The position numbers were made by a program, and so were the translations under genes. A stretch of 64,000 nt of DNA from Hemerocallis citrina (lineage: Eukaryota; Streptophyta; Magnoliopsida; Asparagales; Asphodelaceae), in contig CM030366.1 of NCBI GenBank assembly GCA_017893485.1, forward strand, positions 46,064,283 to 46,128,282. Reading direction: 5' to 3'. Position 1 is the first letter of the stretch, and each line of letters begins with the position of its first letter. Below, in pieces: positions 44,811 to 56,468 of this stretch. Under the pieces are notes generated by a model that ran no database searches, was not told the origin of the DNA, and saw only the letters and a program-made list of their open reading frames with translations.

Positions 44811-46925
44811 CTTGTTGTGTTGCTTGTGTTGCCGTTGTCCCTTACTGTTGTTGTTGTTGTGCCGCTGTCTCTTGCTGTTGCCCGTGCCATCGTCGTTGCA
44901 CCGTCGTGTGTTGCCATCAGGACTCTCGTTCCCGTTACTCTTTCATAATCGAAATCGTCGTCTATAAGGCAAGTCTCTCTTGAACTAACTCATTATTTTT
45001 GTTCAAGAAATTGTTTTATTTCCGCAAGTAGTTCCTATTTCGTTATCGTATCTTATTTGCTTGATATCTTTCAAAGAAACTATTACGGATTCATCGGTGA
45101 AACAAAGTAGTAGTTTTTTTTCGTGCCATATCCTTGAGTCTAATCTAATCCATGTTACCATTGTCATATGCATACACCACACCATACAATGTAGAGATGC
45201 AGGTTAGTCTAGTATATTTTGATTGCATGCATTGGATTGGTATGAATATTGTTGATAAATTCTAGATCGGAGAAATGATGAGTTTCTATCTTGATAACCA
45301 TATAAATGCACTGAAATACTGGACAAGAATGCTTGTAAACTATGCATTTTGTATATCTCGATTGTTGTCAAATAAAATTTATCATTTTGCTGCCTTGCTA
45401 TCTAGTCTGTGTTGTAGTGAGTTTTTGATCCTATTACTTTTAGAATTAGATTAAACTTTATAAATTAAAGTCATAGACCTCAGAATCTATTTTCCAGAAA
45501 CTTTTACGGATTTGAATTCCAAGTTATAAACTGCAAGTTATCATATTTTTAACACTGCTAGGTTTTAATTTCCAGATTGTCGTTTACAAGCATATTGACG
45601 TGAATTGTTAATTAAAATAAAATGTTAACAGTAGAATTAGAACTTGACATTAACTAGGTTGTTACTAGACATGATTAGGAGTCACTCTGATATTTTTATA
45701 ATATTAATTGATGACTTCCTAGACTCATTATGCATACAAGAACATGGCCCTAGATCGCTGCCAGATCACTAGTTCAGTAAAGATCCAAACTTTTGACCTT
45801 GTTAAAGATAATATCAATTAAAATTTATTAAATAAGATTTGTAGCCTTGTGTGTCTGGAATCCATAAAGTCTGACGATTTTATTATTCGACTTACGGATT
45901 GCAAGATATTCAGATTCTCGTGGTGTAATGTCTGAATTTCAGAATACAATTTGAAAATACATTACCATGTTTAATTTATTGAAACAGTAGATTAAATTAA
46001 GAATTTAGACCTAAGAGTAATCGTGTTTTTGCTAAACACTGTTAGAAACTAAATTATGATCTTTGTAAGATTTTTAAATGACTTTACACCTAACTTTTAT
46101 ATATAAGAATTTGATCCTGACATGCTGCCTGAACATGAAGCCATTAAGGAATAGAACTTTTCACCTAGCTACTATGATTATAATCTATTGTGTGAGTATG
46201 CGTTGGAACTGGCAGGGATTCTAGTTTGAGGGAACCTGATTTGCTTCCCCATAGCAGCGGGAAAGTCAATTTTTGACATCAATGTCTCGTTGTCCCGAAT
46301 TTGCATTCTTCATGTTTAATTGTGAATCTGTTTAAACCTTGCATTGCACTGCATATCATTCAGTGTATTGTCATTGATACCTCGTTGACATCATTTCTTG
46401 ATATTCGGTCCATCGATTGTGCATTCCTGATACTTGTTAATAAATTAATAACAAGCCGGGGTAATAAGGGTCAACTTGGTAGTGAACGATCGGAGACTAT
46501 ACTCGGATGAGGGGTCCGTGTTTCCCTATATTGTTATTGTTATCATGTATCATATTGTGGACAAATTCTCGTAATTGTTCGTTTATTGTGGATTATCGTT
46601 ATTGATTATCGTGCCAAGTATATGAAGTGTAGAGTTCACTACTATAGTCTAAACGTTCACTTGCTTGTTGCATCGAACCTGTGGTATGGACACAAAATTA
46701 CGTGCATTAGATAAGGTAATAAAACATGATAGACCTAGGATTGACACTTGCATTGATCTTGGTTATTGTTATCAACTTGATTCTTGTTTTATTGTTATTG
46801 TTAATCGTTGAATTGTTGATTATAGACATTGTCTTGTTATCGATATTTTTATTGACAATTGATAAAGTTTAAGGCCTTGTTCCTCAATATTTATATGTCA
46901 TATTTTATTGTTGCTTTCTTGTTAC
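44811..46925 (+). mobile_element. Plus-oriented Tekay-like LTR, middle piece
   Basis: No gene. Landmarks shared with the complement of the minus Tekay LTRs include AACAAGCCGGGGTAATAAGG and ACTCGGATGAGG (46450-46512). The piece continues after the Copia element and ends at 52480. A TTGTTGTTGTTG/CCGTCG-rich zone at 44806-44940 extends the GC-rich block of 32691-33276. Confidence 0.6.
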
Positions 46926-47633
46926 TGTTAAGAAAACTGAGGATCTTGTTGAGTCTTCGATAGAATCAATACAAACCAGCAAGCAAAACTAGATTGCACC
47001 AATCACACAAAGCACACAAGAATTTTCCCGCTTAGGGCTTTCGCCTTAATCCGGGGGAGGAAGAACCAAGATGTTATTTCAACTAGAGAAGATACAAGAA
47101 CATTACAATTCTCACCACGACCCTTTCTCAAGCCTAACTGGAACCTGGTTGTTGTTTACAATAGAGAAACTCTCTCATCCTCTCATATGAAGTACTCTCT
47201 TCTTCTATTCGACACTCAATAGAATCATATCGTTCTAGAAGCCGTTTACATTGTATTAATAGATCTAGAGAAACTCTAGTTTAGATATCTTGATACAGTA
47301 GTCATTTGATGTGTACTGAAAAGATAAACATACAATTAAAGTCGTACGATCTAATCAGAAGACAAAGTGGGTCTCAATCAAATCAAAAAACCTACACCGA
47401 AAAAATCCATCAGCGTTACGGACGGTCGACCGCACATAGTTGCAGTCGATCGCAACTCCCAGACCATCAACCCGAGAAGGTGACAGTAGACCACATGGTC
47501 GACTGTCCCTTTCTTTGTTGGCTATTGCTGTTGTTGGCTGTTTCTCTTCTCTTCGGTCCTTCGCTTTGAACCATCTACTTGTATCACCATTTTCTCTTCA
47601 CACCGACTAAGTATACAAGACATAAAACCCAAT
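46926..47633 (-). repeat. 3' LTR of the deleted Copia element
   Basis: Starts TGTTAAGAAAACTGAGG and is collinear with 49214-49874 plus 51386-51436. It contains CGGTCGACCGCACATAGTTG at about 47421. Confidence 0.85.
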
Positions 47634-47911
47634 GATCTCCACATTGGATTGCATACTCATGAATCCATACCTGTGTGATTTAAAATTCTTCTTGGCCTTT
47701 CTTAACTGCTTTGTAAATAACACATTTCTATGGCTTCTTCTACTAGTTGAACAAACCTCCTCCTGTTTTCTTCCAGCTGTATGCCCTCCTCATGGGCACA
47801 CCTCTGTAGATGTAATCATGGAGGTGCCATCCTCCACACGAACTCCACCTACATCAAGGCTCTCTCCACCTTCTAACGGTATTCGAACGTTGTAGTCTCG
47901 ATTCGATAATT
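47634..47911 (-). other. Internal 3' remnant of the deleted Copia element
   Basis: No domain recognised in any frame. It includes the purine-rich GTGGAGATCAT (minus) just before the LTR, a likely polypurine tract. Confidence 0.5.
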
Positions 47912-48916
47912 CTAGTGATGGCTTATTAGATGATGCTTTAAGAACAATGAGCTTCCATAAACTCGACCGATTTTTTCTGCTCCCACAAAGCTGGTAGGGG
48001 TTGTGCTGACCCTGCCCAACTTCCCTCTTACCTTCATTACCTTACGACGACTATCACAAACTATCAAAACTCCACCTCGAGTTGTGTACCTGTAGCCACG
48101 AGCATCAAGAGTCTCCAAGAATATCAAATTCTGCTGTATCGAAGGAATATGCATGACCTCTTCGAGTGTGAACCATTTACCATTTGTCGTCTCAAATTCA
48201 ATTGTTCCCTCACCCACTACTTCACATATTTCACCACTCCCCTATCCTCACACTACTGCCCGTTGACGACTTGTAAGTAGAAAACATCTCCCTCTTGGAG
48301 AAAATATGAGATGAACTTCCCGAATCAAGATACCAACTTGAATCCGAATCTGAAGAACTTGAAACAAGAAGTCATAGGCCATCATTATTACCTGACTAAG
48401 TTGCCTGACTATATGGGCTTGTTCTTCTTCTTTAGTAGCACTCTTCTGACTCAACCACTTGCGACAGTCTCTCTTGTAATGCCCAACTCCTTTACAATAG
48501 TGACAATGGATCTTACCCTCGTGTGTCGCATCCCTTCCAATTGAAGTATCACTATCCACTGCGAAGCACCCTATAGAAATAGACCTTCCTTTATGAGTCT
48601 CCTTTCTCAGTTCATCTTTCTTCAGACCCTTAATCACCCCGGCTACTGCAAGTGTCTCCTTGGATGACTTTCCGTGTAGCATGGTAGTCATCAAGTGATC
48701 ATTAGAAGTTGGCAGTGTATATATCAAGTTGAAAGCTTTATTCTCTTCGCTAAGATCATCATCGTTAATCGTCTTTAGTTCAGATATTACCTTATTGAAC
48801 TCCACAATATGATTTTGAAGATGGGTACCTTCCTTCATTGAGAACCTAAACAGTTTCCTCTTCCGATACATCTGATTTAGCAACGAAGACCCGGAGTAGT
48901 CAGATTTGAGTCTCAC
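47912..48916 (-). pseudogene. Copia gag and protease-region fragment
   Basis: From 48916: a UBN2-type gag core (MYRKRKLFRFSMKEGTHLQN, FNKVISELKTINDDDLSEE, NLIYTLPTSNDHLMTTMLHG), then a zinc knuckle CHYCKGVGHYKRDC (CX2CX4HX4C). In another frame (48217-47912) comes GEGTIEFETTNGKWFTLEEV followed by MHIPSIQQNLIFL and a GYRYTTRGGVLIVCD-like stretch, which in Copia follows the protease active site. A frame break near 48240 separates the parts. The N-terminal gag lies near 49223-48963 in a different frame. Capsid and protease functions are lost. Confidence 0.75.
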
Positions 48917-48962
48917 TCATAGACTCGCCGCACCTGTCTCCTCAAGAATATTACTATTGACT

Positions 48963-49199
48963 TCATCCGCCAATTGGAACCAGATTAAACTCAAGGCCTT
49001 CAAACAAAATCTCATCCCACTTCTCCTGCTTCATGTCAGTTGGCTTCTTCTCTTTTAAGGCACAAGTCCTTCTGAACCAAAACATCATACATGTCCACCT
49101 TCCATAGATTGAAGTTGATCTTACCGTCAAATCGATTGACCATCGTCTTTTGATCTGCCATCTTCTCCAAGGAAATCGAACAAACTCACGAACCTGATT
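48963..49199 (-). pseudogene. Copia gag N-terminal remnant
   Basis: Short frames between the primer site and the gag core. MADQKTMVNRF-like text in one frame (about 49161 down) and a Trp-rich stretch fit a Copia gag start, but frames shift and no single start can be chosen. Confidence 0.4.
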
Positions 49200-49211
49200 G
49201 CTCTGATACCA
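49200..49211 (-). promoter_or_regulatory. Primer binding site of the deleted Copia element
   Basis: The minus strand reads TGGTATCAGAGC, two bases from the LTR end. Confidence 0.9.
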
Positions 49212-49213
49212 TT

Positions 49214-51436
49214 TGTTAGGCAAACTGAGGATCTTGTTGAGTCTTCGACACGATCAACACAAACCGCCAAGTAAAACTAGATTGCATCAATCACACAAAG
49301 CACACAAGAATTTTCCGGTTGGGGCTTTTGCCTTAATCCGGGGGAGGAAGAACTAAGATATTATTTCAAATAGAGAAGATACAAGAATATTACAATTCTC
49401 ACCACGACCCTCTCTCAAGCCTAACTGGAACGTGGTTTCTGCTTACAATGGAGAAACCCTCTCACTCTCTCATATGTAGTACTCTCTTCTTCTATTCGGC
49501 ACTCAAAAGAATCATACCATTCTAGGAGCCGTTTACATTGTATTTATAGATATAGAGAAACCCTAGTTTAGATATCTTGATATAATAGACATCCGATGTA
49601 TAGTGAGAGATAAACATACAAAATTAGATTCGTACGATCTAAAAGAAGACGAAGTGGGCCTCAATCAAAACAACAAACCCGCACCCAGAAAATCTATCAT
49701 CGCCGCAGACGGTCGACCGCACATAGTTGCGGTCGACTGCAACTCCCAGACCATCAACCCGAGAAGGTGATAGTTGACCGCACGGTTGACTATCCCTTTC
49801 TCTGTTGGTTGTTACTGCTGCTGACTGTTTCTCCTTCTCTTCGATCGTTCGATTCGAACCCTCTACTTCTATCATGTTGGTGTATGCCCTAGAGGTCAGT
49901 TGTGTATTGACATTACTAGTTTACATTGTATTTTGACATTTATTTCATATATGAGGCATTTCATTTATTGTGTTGTTTATTGTGATTAAATGAGCATAAT
50001 GAAGTCCTTAGAATAGTAGGTTCAATACCATGGGATATCAAGTGCATGACTTGATTGTGAGATCCTATTAGCTGTAATCAGAACACTAATCTTAAATGTC
50101 CCTAGTCAAGTATTATTGTGATTTAGAACAACAATAATGCATAGAAACTAGTATGTGCATAGACTGACGATAATATCTCACAGGTCATGGATATGAGATA
50201 TCAAATATTCACATGGACACATATTAGAGTAATAATGTACTGGACTGACCCACCATGAGAACGCTGCATAGATCGTTACGTGAGTGACATAAGTGGTTCT
50301 CACAATGACCATGGTATATGTAATCCTTTGACTTGAAGTCACTACGGTTCCCTACATGAGAAGTTATATGTTTTAAAGTCGTCCAACATTACCTGTAATA
50401 AGGTGATTATAAAGTTGACTATTGGATATACTACAAATCATGCGGAGGGATGTGAGTGACTTAGATAGGATTTGTCCTTCTTACATAACAAGAGCGATAT
50501 CTACGGGCCCCTTGATTGAGTGAGACTGCAAAATGCATGGCTGTGCTCAAATGAGTCAATATGAAATATTGAGCTCATTTGTTTTAGTAAGTCTACCCGG
50601 ACATCAAGAAATCAAAGATTAAACTATACAGGGGTGAACCACTCTATGCCTTATGGTTAATTAAGATATCTGGACAAAGGGATTAGACTACATGGTAATA
50701 TTGGTCACAGATAGGTTATGTTAAGTCACTTACATTCCCACTACTTGAGTAGCACTGATGTATTGCTAGATACCGCTCACCGTTTGTAATACTAGAATAT
50801 GATTTTAGTATCACTATCAACGTAATGGGAACTTACAGGGTCACACACTTAGAATGGATCAAAATTGGGATTTAAATTCATAAGATGAATTTAATTGAGA
50901 ATCCAAGTAACACTTGGACTCCTGACATTGGTTGGACATTTAAGTAGATTAAATGGGCTGACTAAAGTTCAGAGGCCCACACACGAATCTGACCCAGGTG
51001 AGATTCGTGAGCCTAACAAGCTCGTTGCTCTCTTAGGGCTAATTTACTGCAGCTATATATATGATACATGTCTGTGGAAAATCACATATGAGAAAACCTC
51101 AGCCGTCACAGATTTTTCGAGAGAAAGATTGTGAGGAACAACCCCATCTCGCAGCTAAGACCGTAGCGTGAGGAAAGCTTGGTTTTGATCCGTTCGTGTG
51201 GATACCATAGAGGCACCGCAACATTGCAGTGCTGTGATTGACATATCTTGGAGACAACAGATCCATCCTTAAGGTATAACTCCTGAACACGTTTTATGTT
51301 TTTTGCATGGATCCATGGCTAGGTTTCAATATTTTGTAATTTTTCTGCTTTGTATTCAATTTGTGTTTGCCATTGAAACCTAACATCACCATCTTCTCTT
51401 CACACTGAATAAGTATGCAAGACATAAAATCCAACA
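49214..51436 (-). repeat. 5' LTR of the deleted Copia element, interrupted
   Basis: LTR sequence is 49214-49874 and 51386-51436, starting TGTTAGGCAAACTGAGG and ending TAAAATCCAACA. Between the two pieces sits a solo LTR of another family. Confidence 0.85.
49875..51385 (+). mobile_element. Solo LTR, Copia-type, inside the Copia LTR
   Basis: It begins TGTTGGTGTATGCCCTAGAG and ends GAAACCTAACA. The start resembles a widespread plant Copia LTR. Comparison with the uninterrupted LTR (CTTGTATCACCAT near 47580) shows only TCA or ATCA duplicated, so the target duplication is eroded or short. No internal region or second LTR, so it is solo. Confidence 0.75.
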
Positions 51437-52095
51437 GTTACTACTTGATGTCTGTGACTTGCTCTAACAGATATCAAGACATAAATTGGGATTTAAATTC
51501 ATAAGATGAATTTAATTGAGAATCCAAGTAAGACTTGGACTCCTGACATTGGTTGGACATTTAATTAGATTAAATGGGCTTACTAAAGTTCAGAGTCCCA
51601 CACACGAATCTGACGCATGTCAGATTCGTGAGCCTAACAAGCTCGTTGCTCTCTTAGGGCTGATTTACTGCAGCTATATATATGATACATATCTGTGGAA
51701 AATCACATATGAGAAAACCCTATCCGTCATAGATTTTTCGAGGGAAAGATCTTGAGGAACAACCCCATCCCGCAGCTAGGACCGCAGTGTGAGGAAAGCT
51801 TGGTTTTGATCCGTTCGTGTGGATACCACAGAGGCACCGCAACATTGCAGTGCTGTGATCGACATATCTTGGAGACAACAGATCCATCCTTAAAGTATAA
51901 CTCCTAAAAACATTTTATGTTTTTGGCATGGATCCATAGCTAGGTTTCAATATTTTGTAATTTTTCTGCTGTGTATTCAATCTGTGTTTGCCATTGAAAC
52001 CTAACATCACCATCTTCTCTTCACACCGAATAAGTGTGCAAGACATAAAATCCAAAAGTTACTACTTGATGTCTGTGACTTGCTCTAACAGATAT
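50862..52095. repeat. 613-bp tandem duplication with 8-bp filler
   Basis: Copy one is 50862-51474 and copy two 51483-52095. Each contains the end of the solo LTR, the end of the Copia LTR, GTTAC and outer flank. The junction filler CAAGACAT (51475-51482) repeats text found in the Copia LTR (GCAAGACATAAAAT). Confidence 0.9.
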
Positions 52096-52480
52096 TTTTC
52101 CCCTACTCTAGACCATAAGCTTGCAGGTACACAAGGTGAATTGCTCGAAGGACTTGGTGAGCAAACCTTCTAGGGATTGGAGCCAAATTATTGGCCAATA
52201 ATAATTGTCTCGTCCATGTTATTTTAAATTCCAGCATTGTGGTTATTATCGCACTTTGTATTTTGGGCTTTGATGACCCGAAGTTTATTTCTTTCCAGAT
52301 TTTTGTTATGTTGAAACATTTTGTGGATTGTTTATGTTATGTGATTTCATTATAGCATGCGTGGTTGTAATTGTATTACATATTATTGAGTTGAATATTA
52401 CAGCTTATGAATGATGCATATCATTCATTGGGCCTTTGTTACGTTCTCGTACTACCGTATTTGGGAAGCAGGGCGTGACA
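52096..52480 (+). mobile_element. Plus-oriented Tekay-like LTR, right end
   Basis: It ends CGTATTTGGGAAGCAGGGCG then TGACA at 52480. The complement begins TGTCACGCCCTGCTTCCC, matching the terminus of the other Tekay LTRs. No primer site follows, so this is probably a solo LTR or an LTR whose element is lost. Confidence 0.7.
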
Positions 52481-52680
52481 ATTATTTTTCTAGTTTTTTA
52501 TCTATAAATTTTTATTAAATTTTGGAAAATTATTATGACCCTAAAAATGTAGGGATTAAAAAATGAAACAACCCTAAATAAAAAATTATTTTCGTTTTCA
52601 AATGTCAATAGGATTTGTTCCCAAAAAAATAAAATAAAAATGTTTATGATAGATTATTTCAAAATTTCTCTTTGAAATAT
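52481..52680. other. AT-rich non-coding DNA
   Basis: Flank of the LTR; no feature seen. Confidence 0.5.
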
Positions 52681-52935
52681 TCAACCTAACCCGTCATCTC
52701 CAATACCGGGTTAGGGTAAAGAATTTTAAAATTTGCACTTCCCATTTTTTCTTAGATCTCCATAAATATTTTTAAAAAAACATAATTATCTGGTTTTTTT
52801 GATTTTGCAGTTTTTTTGTGGGTTTTAAATTTATTTTTCTGGTTATTTAATCCAAAATAATCCTGCACGTAAGGGTTAGGGTTATGGTTAAGGCTAGTGT
52901 TATTGTTAGGGTTAGAGCAAGGGGTAGGGTTTGAC
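52681..52935. repeat. Diverged direct repeat R2
   Basis: AACCTAACCCGTCATCTCC, then CTCCATAAATATT, AATAATCCTGCAC, GGTTATGGTTAAGGCTAG and GGGGTAGGGTTTGAC. This is the same order as 32280-32690, about 20 kb away. Confidence 0.65.
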
Positions 52936-52937
52936 GG

Positions 52938-55900
52938 TGTAATACCCCAGATTTTTAAATAATGACTTGAGATTAATAGATGAACTAAAATGATTTTTGG
53001 TGATTTAATAAATATTTTTCTTAAATTTTTCTTTTTACACGTGCTAAACACGTGCAAATATTTTCTTGGGAAGTTCAAAGTTAGAAATTATTTTGGGGAA
53101 ACCCATGATTTATTATTAGATATTATTTGTGAAATTTCTGGATTTTTTTGAGAATTATTTGACCTATTTACAATTATTACAAAAAGAGAGATTTTTGTGC
53201 AAAATTACCACTTAGAGTGAAAACTCCAGATTTTCGGATTTTGGGCTGAGTATGATGCCTAGTCAACTCAGAGGTAAAGAGTTTACTTTTTGTTTTAATA
53301 AATTTTGTTTATTTTGTAAGTTTTGACAAAGAAGGGTCTTTTTGCAAAATTGCCACTTAGAAAGCAAAAAGTAAAATTTCATTTTCTGGGTTTTTATAAA
53401 CAGTGCCGGCTAGATATTAGGGTGGTTATTTTGTTTTCAAATTTAAATTAAGTTGGTTTAATCAAATTTCCAAGTAGAAGGATTTATATATGTAAAGATA
53501 TATTCAAAAGGGATATTTTGCAAATCTTTTCAAAACCCCTAATCCACTAATTTCCGGTCTATTAAAGAGAAAGTGCAGCCGTCTCTTTACTGTACTACAC
53601 AAAAGGTTTTCTTTATTATTATTTTCTTGGAGTATCGAGGTGAGGATCTTGATTTTCTTGCGAATGGAAGGATTTTCTTGTTCTCTTTATTATCTTCGGT
53701 TGATTCTTCAATAAGGTAAGTGACATATGTTTATTCTTGTATTGTTCTAATATGTTGTACGGGATGATTTATCTATTAGAAATCATATTAGAGATTGTAT
53801 GTTGATATAATGAAATTTTATGGAAGGATGAACTAAAAATTGGATCTTTCCTTGAAACTATGCTTTTGATGAATTAAAACCCTAATTGTTGAATTGAGAT
53901 TGTTAAAGAACTTAATAGAAATTATGAGTAGGTTGTTTTCCTTCATATACTTGCTGTTTTGATTCATTATAATGAGTTGTATGATGATATTGCATAAAAG
54001 TGAACAAAAGTAGATCTTTACTGTGTAGACCATGTATATGCTCTGACTGAAGCTTTTGGAGAAGTGAAATTTGATTGTTTATATGTTATAGTCACCTATT
54101 ATTCATGAGTATGCTAATGTGAATGATTTTACATATGGTTAATGAATTGTAAGAGAAGTTATCAGATTAAAAAGATCAAGTTTGAATAGAAGAAGGAATT
54201 TTGAGTTTGGGTCTGTGCATGTTTCAGCCGAGATTTACTTTTTGTGGTTTTGGAGCTTTCGAGTTGTATTTTGATTTAATGGCATTGGGATAGTTTTGAA
54301 CACTATATGGCACTAATTGATGAGATTTCTATGCTTTAAACTGATGCAAATATACACTTACACTTATAGATATATACATTCTATTTCACTATTGTGAAGA
54401 AACTGAGTTTTGTGTGTTTTGCAAAGTTTTAAAGTAAATCTTGATTTATTTCATACTGAGATTGAATGGGATATTATACTACTTCTATTTGGTGAATTTT
54501 GATGCTATAACTGATGCTCAAACTCTTATATAAAACATATATATACTTATCGGCTGTTTTGAAGAAATTTTGTGAAAATAGTAGATTTTATAGATTTAAT
54601 GAGATTTGGAATTGTTTTATAAACTCTTATATGTTATACAAGTCATATTAAACCATCTCAGGATTTTAGTTTTGCAAATTTAAGATTTTACAAAGAACTA
54701 TAGATGTATGAGTAAAACATGCACAGAATTTCAAAACTGGAACCTGTTGGAATTGACGGCCGTCCACTTCGTTTTGAGCTGAAGTCGACAGTCGATTGTC
54801 AGTTCTTAAGTTTCTAATTTTCGCATGACAGTCGACCGGTCATTCTTGAACTGGCTTCGACAGTCGACTGTCAGTGCTTGGCTGATGGGTTTTTGTGAGT
54901 TTTTGTTGTCTGCTTGAACGATTTATTTCTTCGATATTATGAATTATTGATCTACTGTTTTAAATGATGTTTTTGCTATAGATTACAGTATTTTACAGAG
55001 AGTTATATTTTTTTTATAATAAAAATTAATTACATTCCTATAACTTTATAAAGGGAGATATATGTGGTTTTCAAAGGAATTGACGTTTTGTGATATTCTA
55101 CGACTTAATAATACTATTTTCAGTTATTTAATGGATTTAGTATTTCATTCAAATTCTGGAGTTTTATGAATACGTATATAAATTGGATTTGTTTACATTT
55201 AAGAAGTTTTCTTAATGTAAAAATATTGATAATGGGATTATGAGTTTTATTGAGAGTTTTGGTATTGATGGTTGAGTTGTGAGTCTTTAGAGGTTGAGTG
55301 GGGACCTAACTACTGGCGGTTGGGCCTTTGGTTGTTGTTTAGTTGAGTTAAGCCCGGTAGGGTACGCCAACTCTAAGAGATTCGTAATTTATTAAATAAT
55401 TAATTAACTTAATAAGATAAGGACAGGCACTAGATGGTGTTATGATGAAATGAGTGCAAACATGATTTATGGACTCCAGGATGATCCAAGGAGTGAGATA
55501 TTCCCCCGTATTCTGCGACGATGGACGTAAGGCCCACAGAATGATCGCGGAATGAGATTGATCTCTAGTATTCCGAGGACGAAAGCGACACTCATGAGAT
55601 GTTTGTGCAATGAGGGTTCCAGGATGACCTGCGGAGTGAGGCAATCCCCAGTTTTCCGGCATAATGGACGTAAGGGCCACAGAATGATCCGTGGAGTGGG
55701 ATTGGCCTCTAGTATTCAAGGGCGAGAACTGATACTTCCAAAATGTCTAAATCTCGTAGCAGTCATCATAGTAGGATTAGTTGCATAACGAGGGACTAAA
55801 CCCTACCAAGTGGAGAATGATAAGGGCTTGCACTGGACCTATGTAGAGTGGGATGCATAGAATCCGACAAGTATGCATTAGAGAGTCGGCATATAGCATT

Positions 55901-56257
55901 GGTGTTTTCTTGACTTGGTTTTATGCATGTTGTTTCCTGTTTTCCTACACTTGACACTTAGTCTAGTTTCACTTGACTTTTTCATGTTTTATTTATTGTT
56001 ATTCCTTATTCCATTCGTTACTACAATTGATACATGTTGTTTATGACTCTATACCTTATATTTTATTTATGTTGCATTTATTTTTTTATGTCACTCACAC
56101 CGTTATGGCTGACCCATGTAGTGTTAGGGGTTAAGGTTATCTCTAGACTCATGTTTTACAGGTGTTAAAATGATGCATGTGGATTCGGATGCATGTGCTA
56201 AAATGATGTTATGGCTTATGTAAATTGTAAAAGAATGCGTTGTAAAAGAAATAAAAA
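52938..56257 (+). mobile_element. 5' part of a Ty3-type LTR, 3' end missing
   Basis: Starts TGTAATACCCCAG, the terminus family seen inverted at 1866. It holds GTCGAC clusters (54765-54865), a GT donor-like site at 53716 and a 143-bp duplication. No ORF with a domain. At 56257 it stops at eight A residues and joins Tekay protease sequence. No CA-ended LTR edge is present. Confidence 0.55.
55476..55760. repeat. 143-bp diverged tandem duplication
   Basis: CCAGGATGA at 55476 and 55619. Each is followed by GGAGTGAG, ATGGACGTAAGG, CACAGAATGATC and CTCTAGTATTC in the same order. The copies are clearly diverged. Confidence 0.85.
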
Positions 56258-56318
56258 AAATGGGTTGCCCCAGAATCAAAAAGAATATGGGCAGGAAAAG
56301 AGCAAACAAGGATGATAC

Positions 56319-56468
56319 CTAAAAGGAATCAAAGACAAGGAGAAAGAATAGACAATTAAGGGTGAGGGGAAAACAACAATGTAGAAAGATAACATAAAGA
56401 ATCAAAGCAAGACCAAAAGATAGAAAACAAAAGAAAACAAAACAACAAAACAACAAAACAAAGTATAC
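56319..56468 (-). other. Intron 2 of Tekay element 2 (GT-AG)
   Basis: Minus-sense donor CCAG/GTATAC and acceptor TTCCTTTTAG/GTATC. Splicing joins AEGVVP to GIILVCS in frame. The body is TTTTGTT-rich and contains stops. Confidence 0.75.

Larger units (their letters stand above)
46926..51436 (-). mobile_element. Deleted Copia element, minus, with perfect GTTAC duplication
   Basis: The left LTR is 46926 to about 47633. The right LTR starts at 49214 and ends at 51436, split by a solo LTR. GTTAC flanks both sides (46921-46925, 51437-51441). The primer site is at 49200-49211. The internal part is only about 1.6 kb and keeps gag and the start of the protease region. Integrase, RT and RNase H are missing, so this is a deletion derivative. 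Confidence 0.9.
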
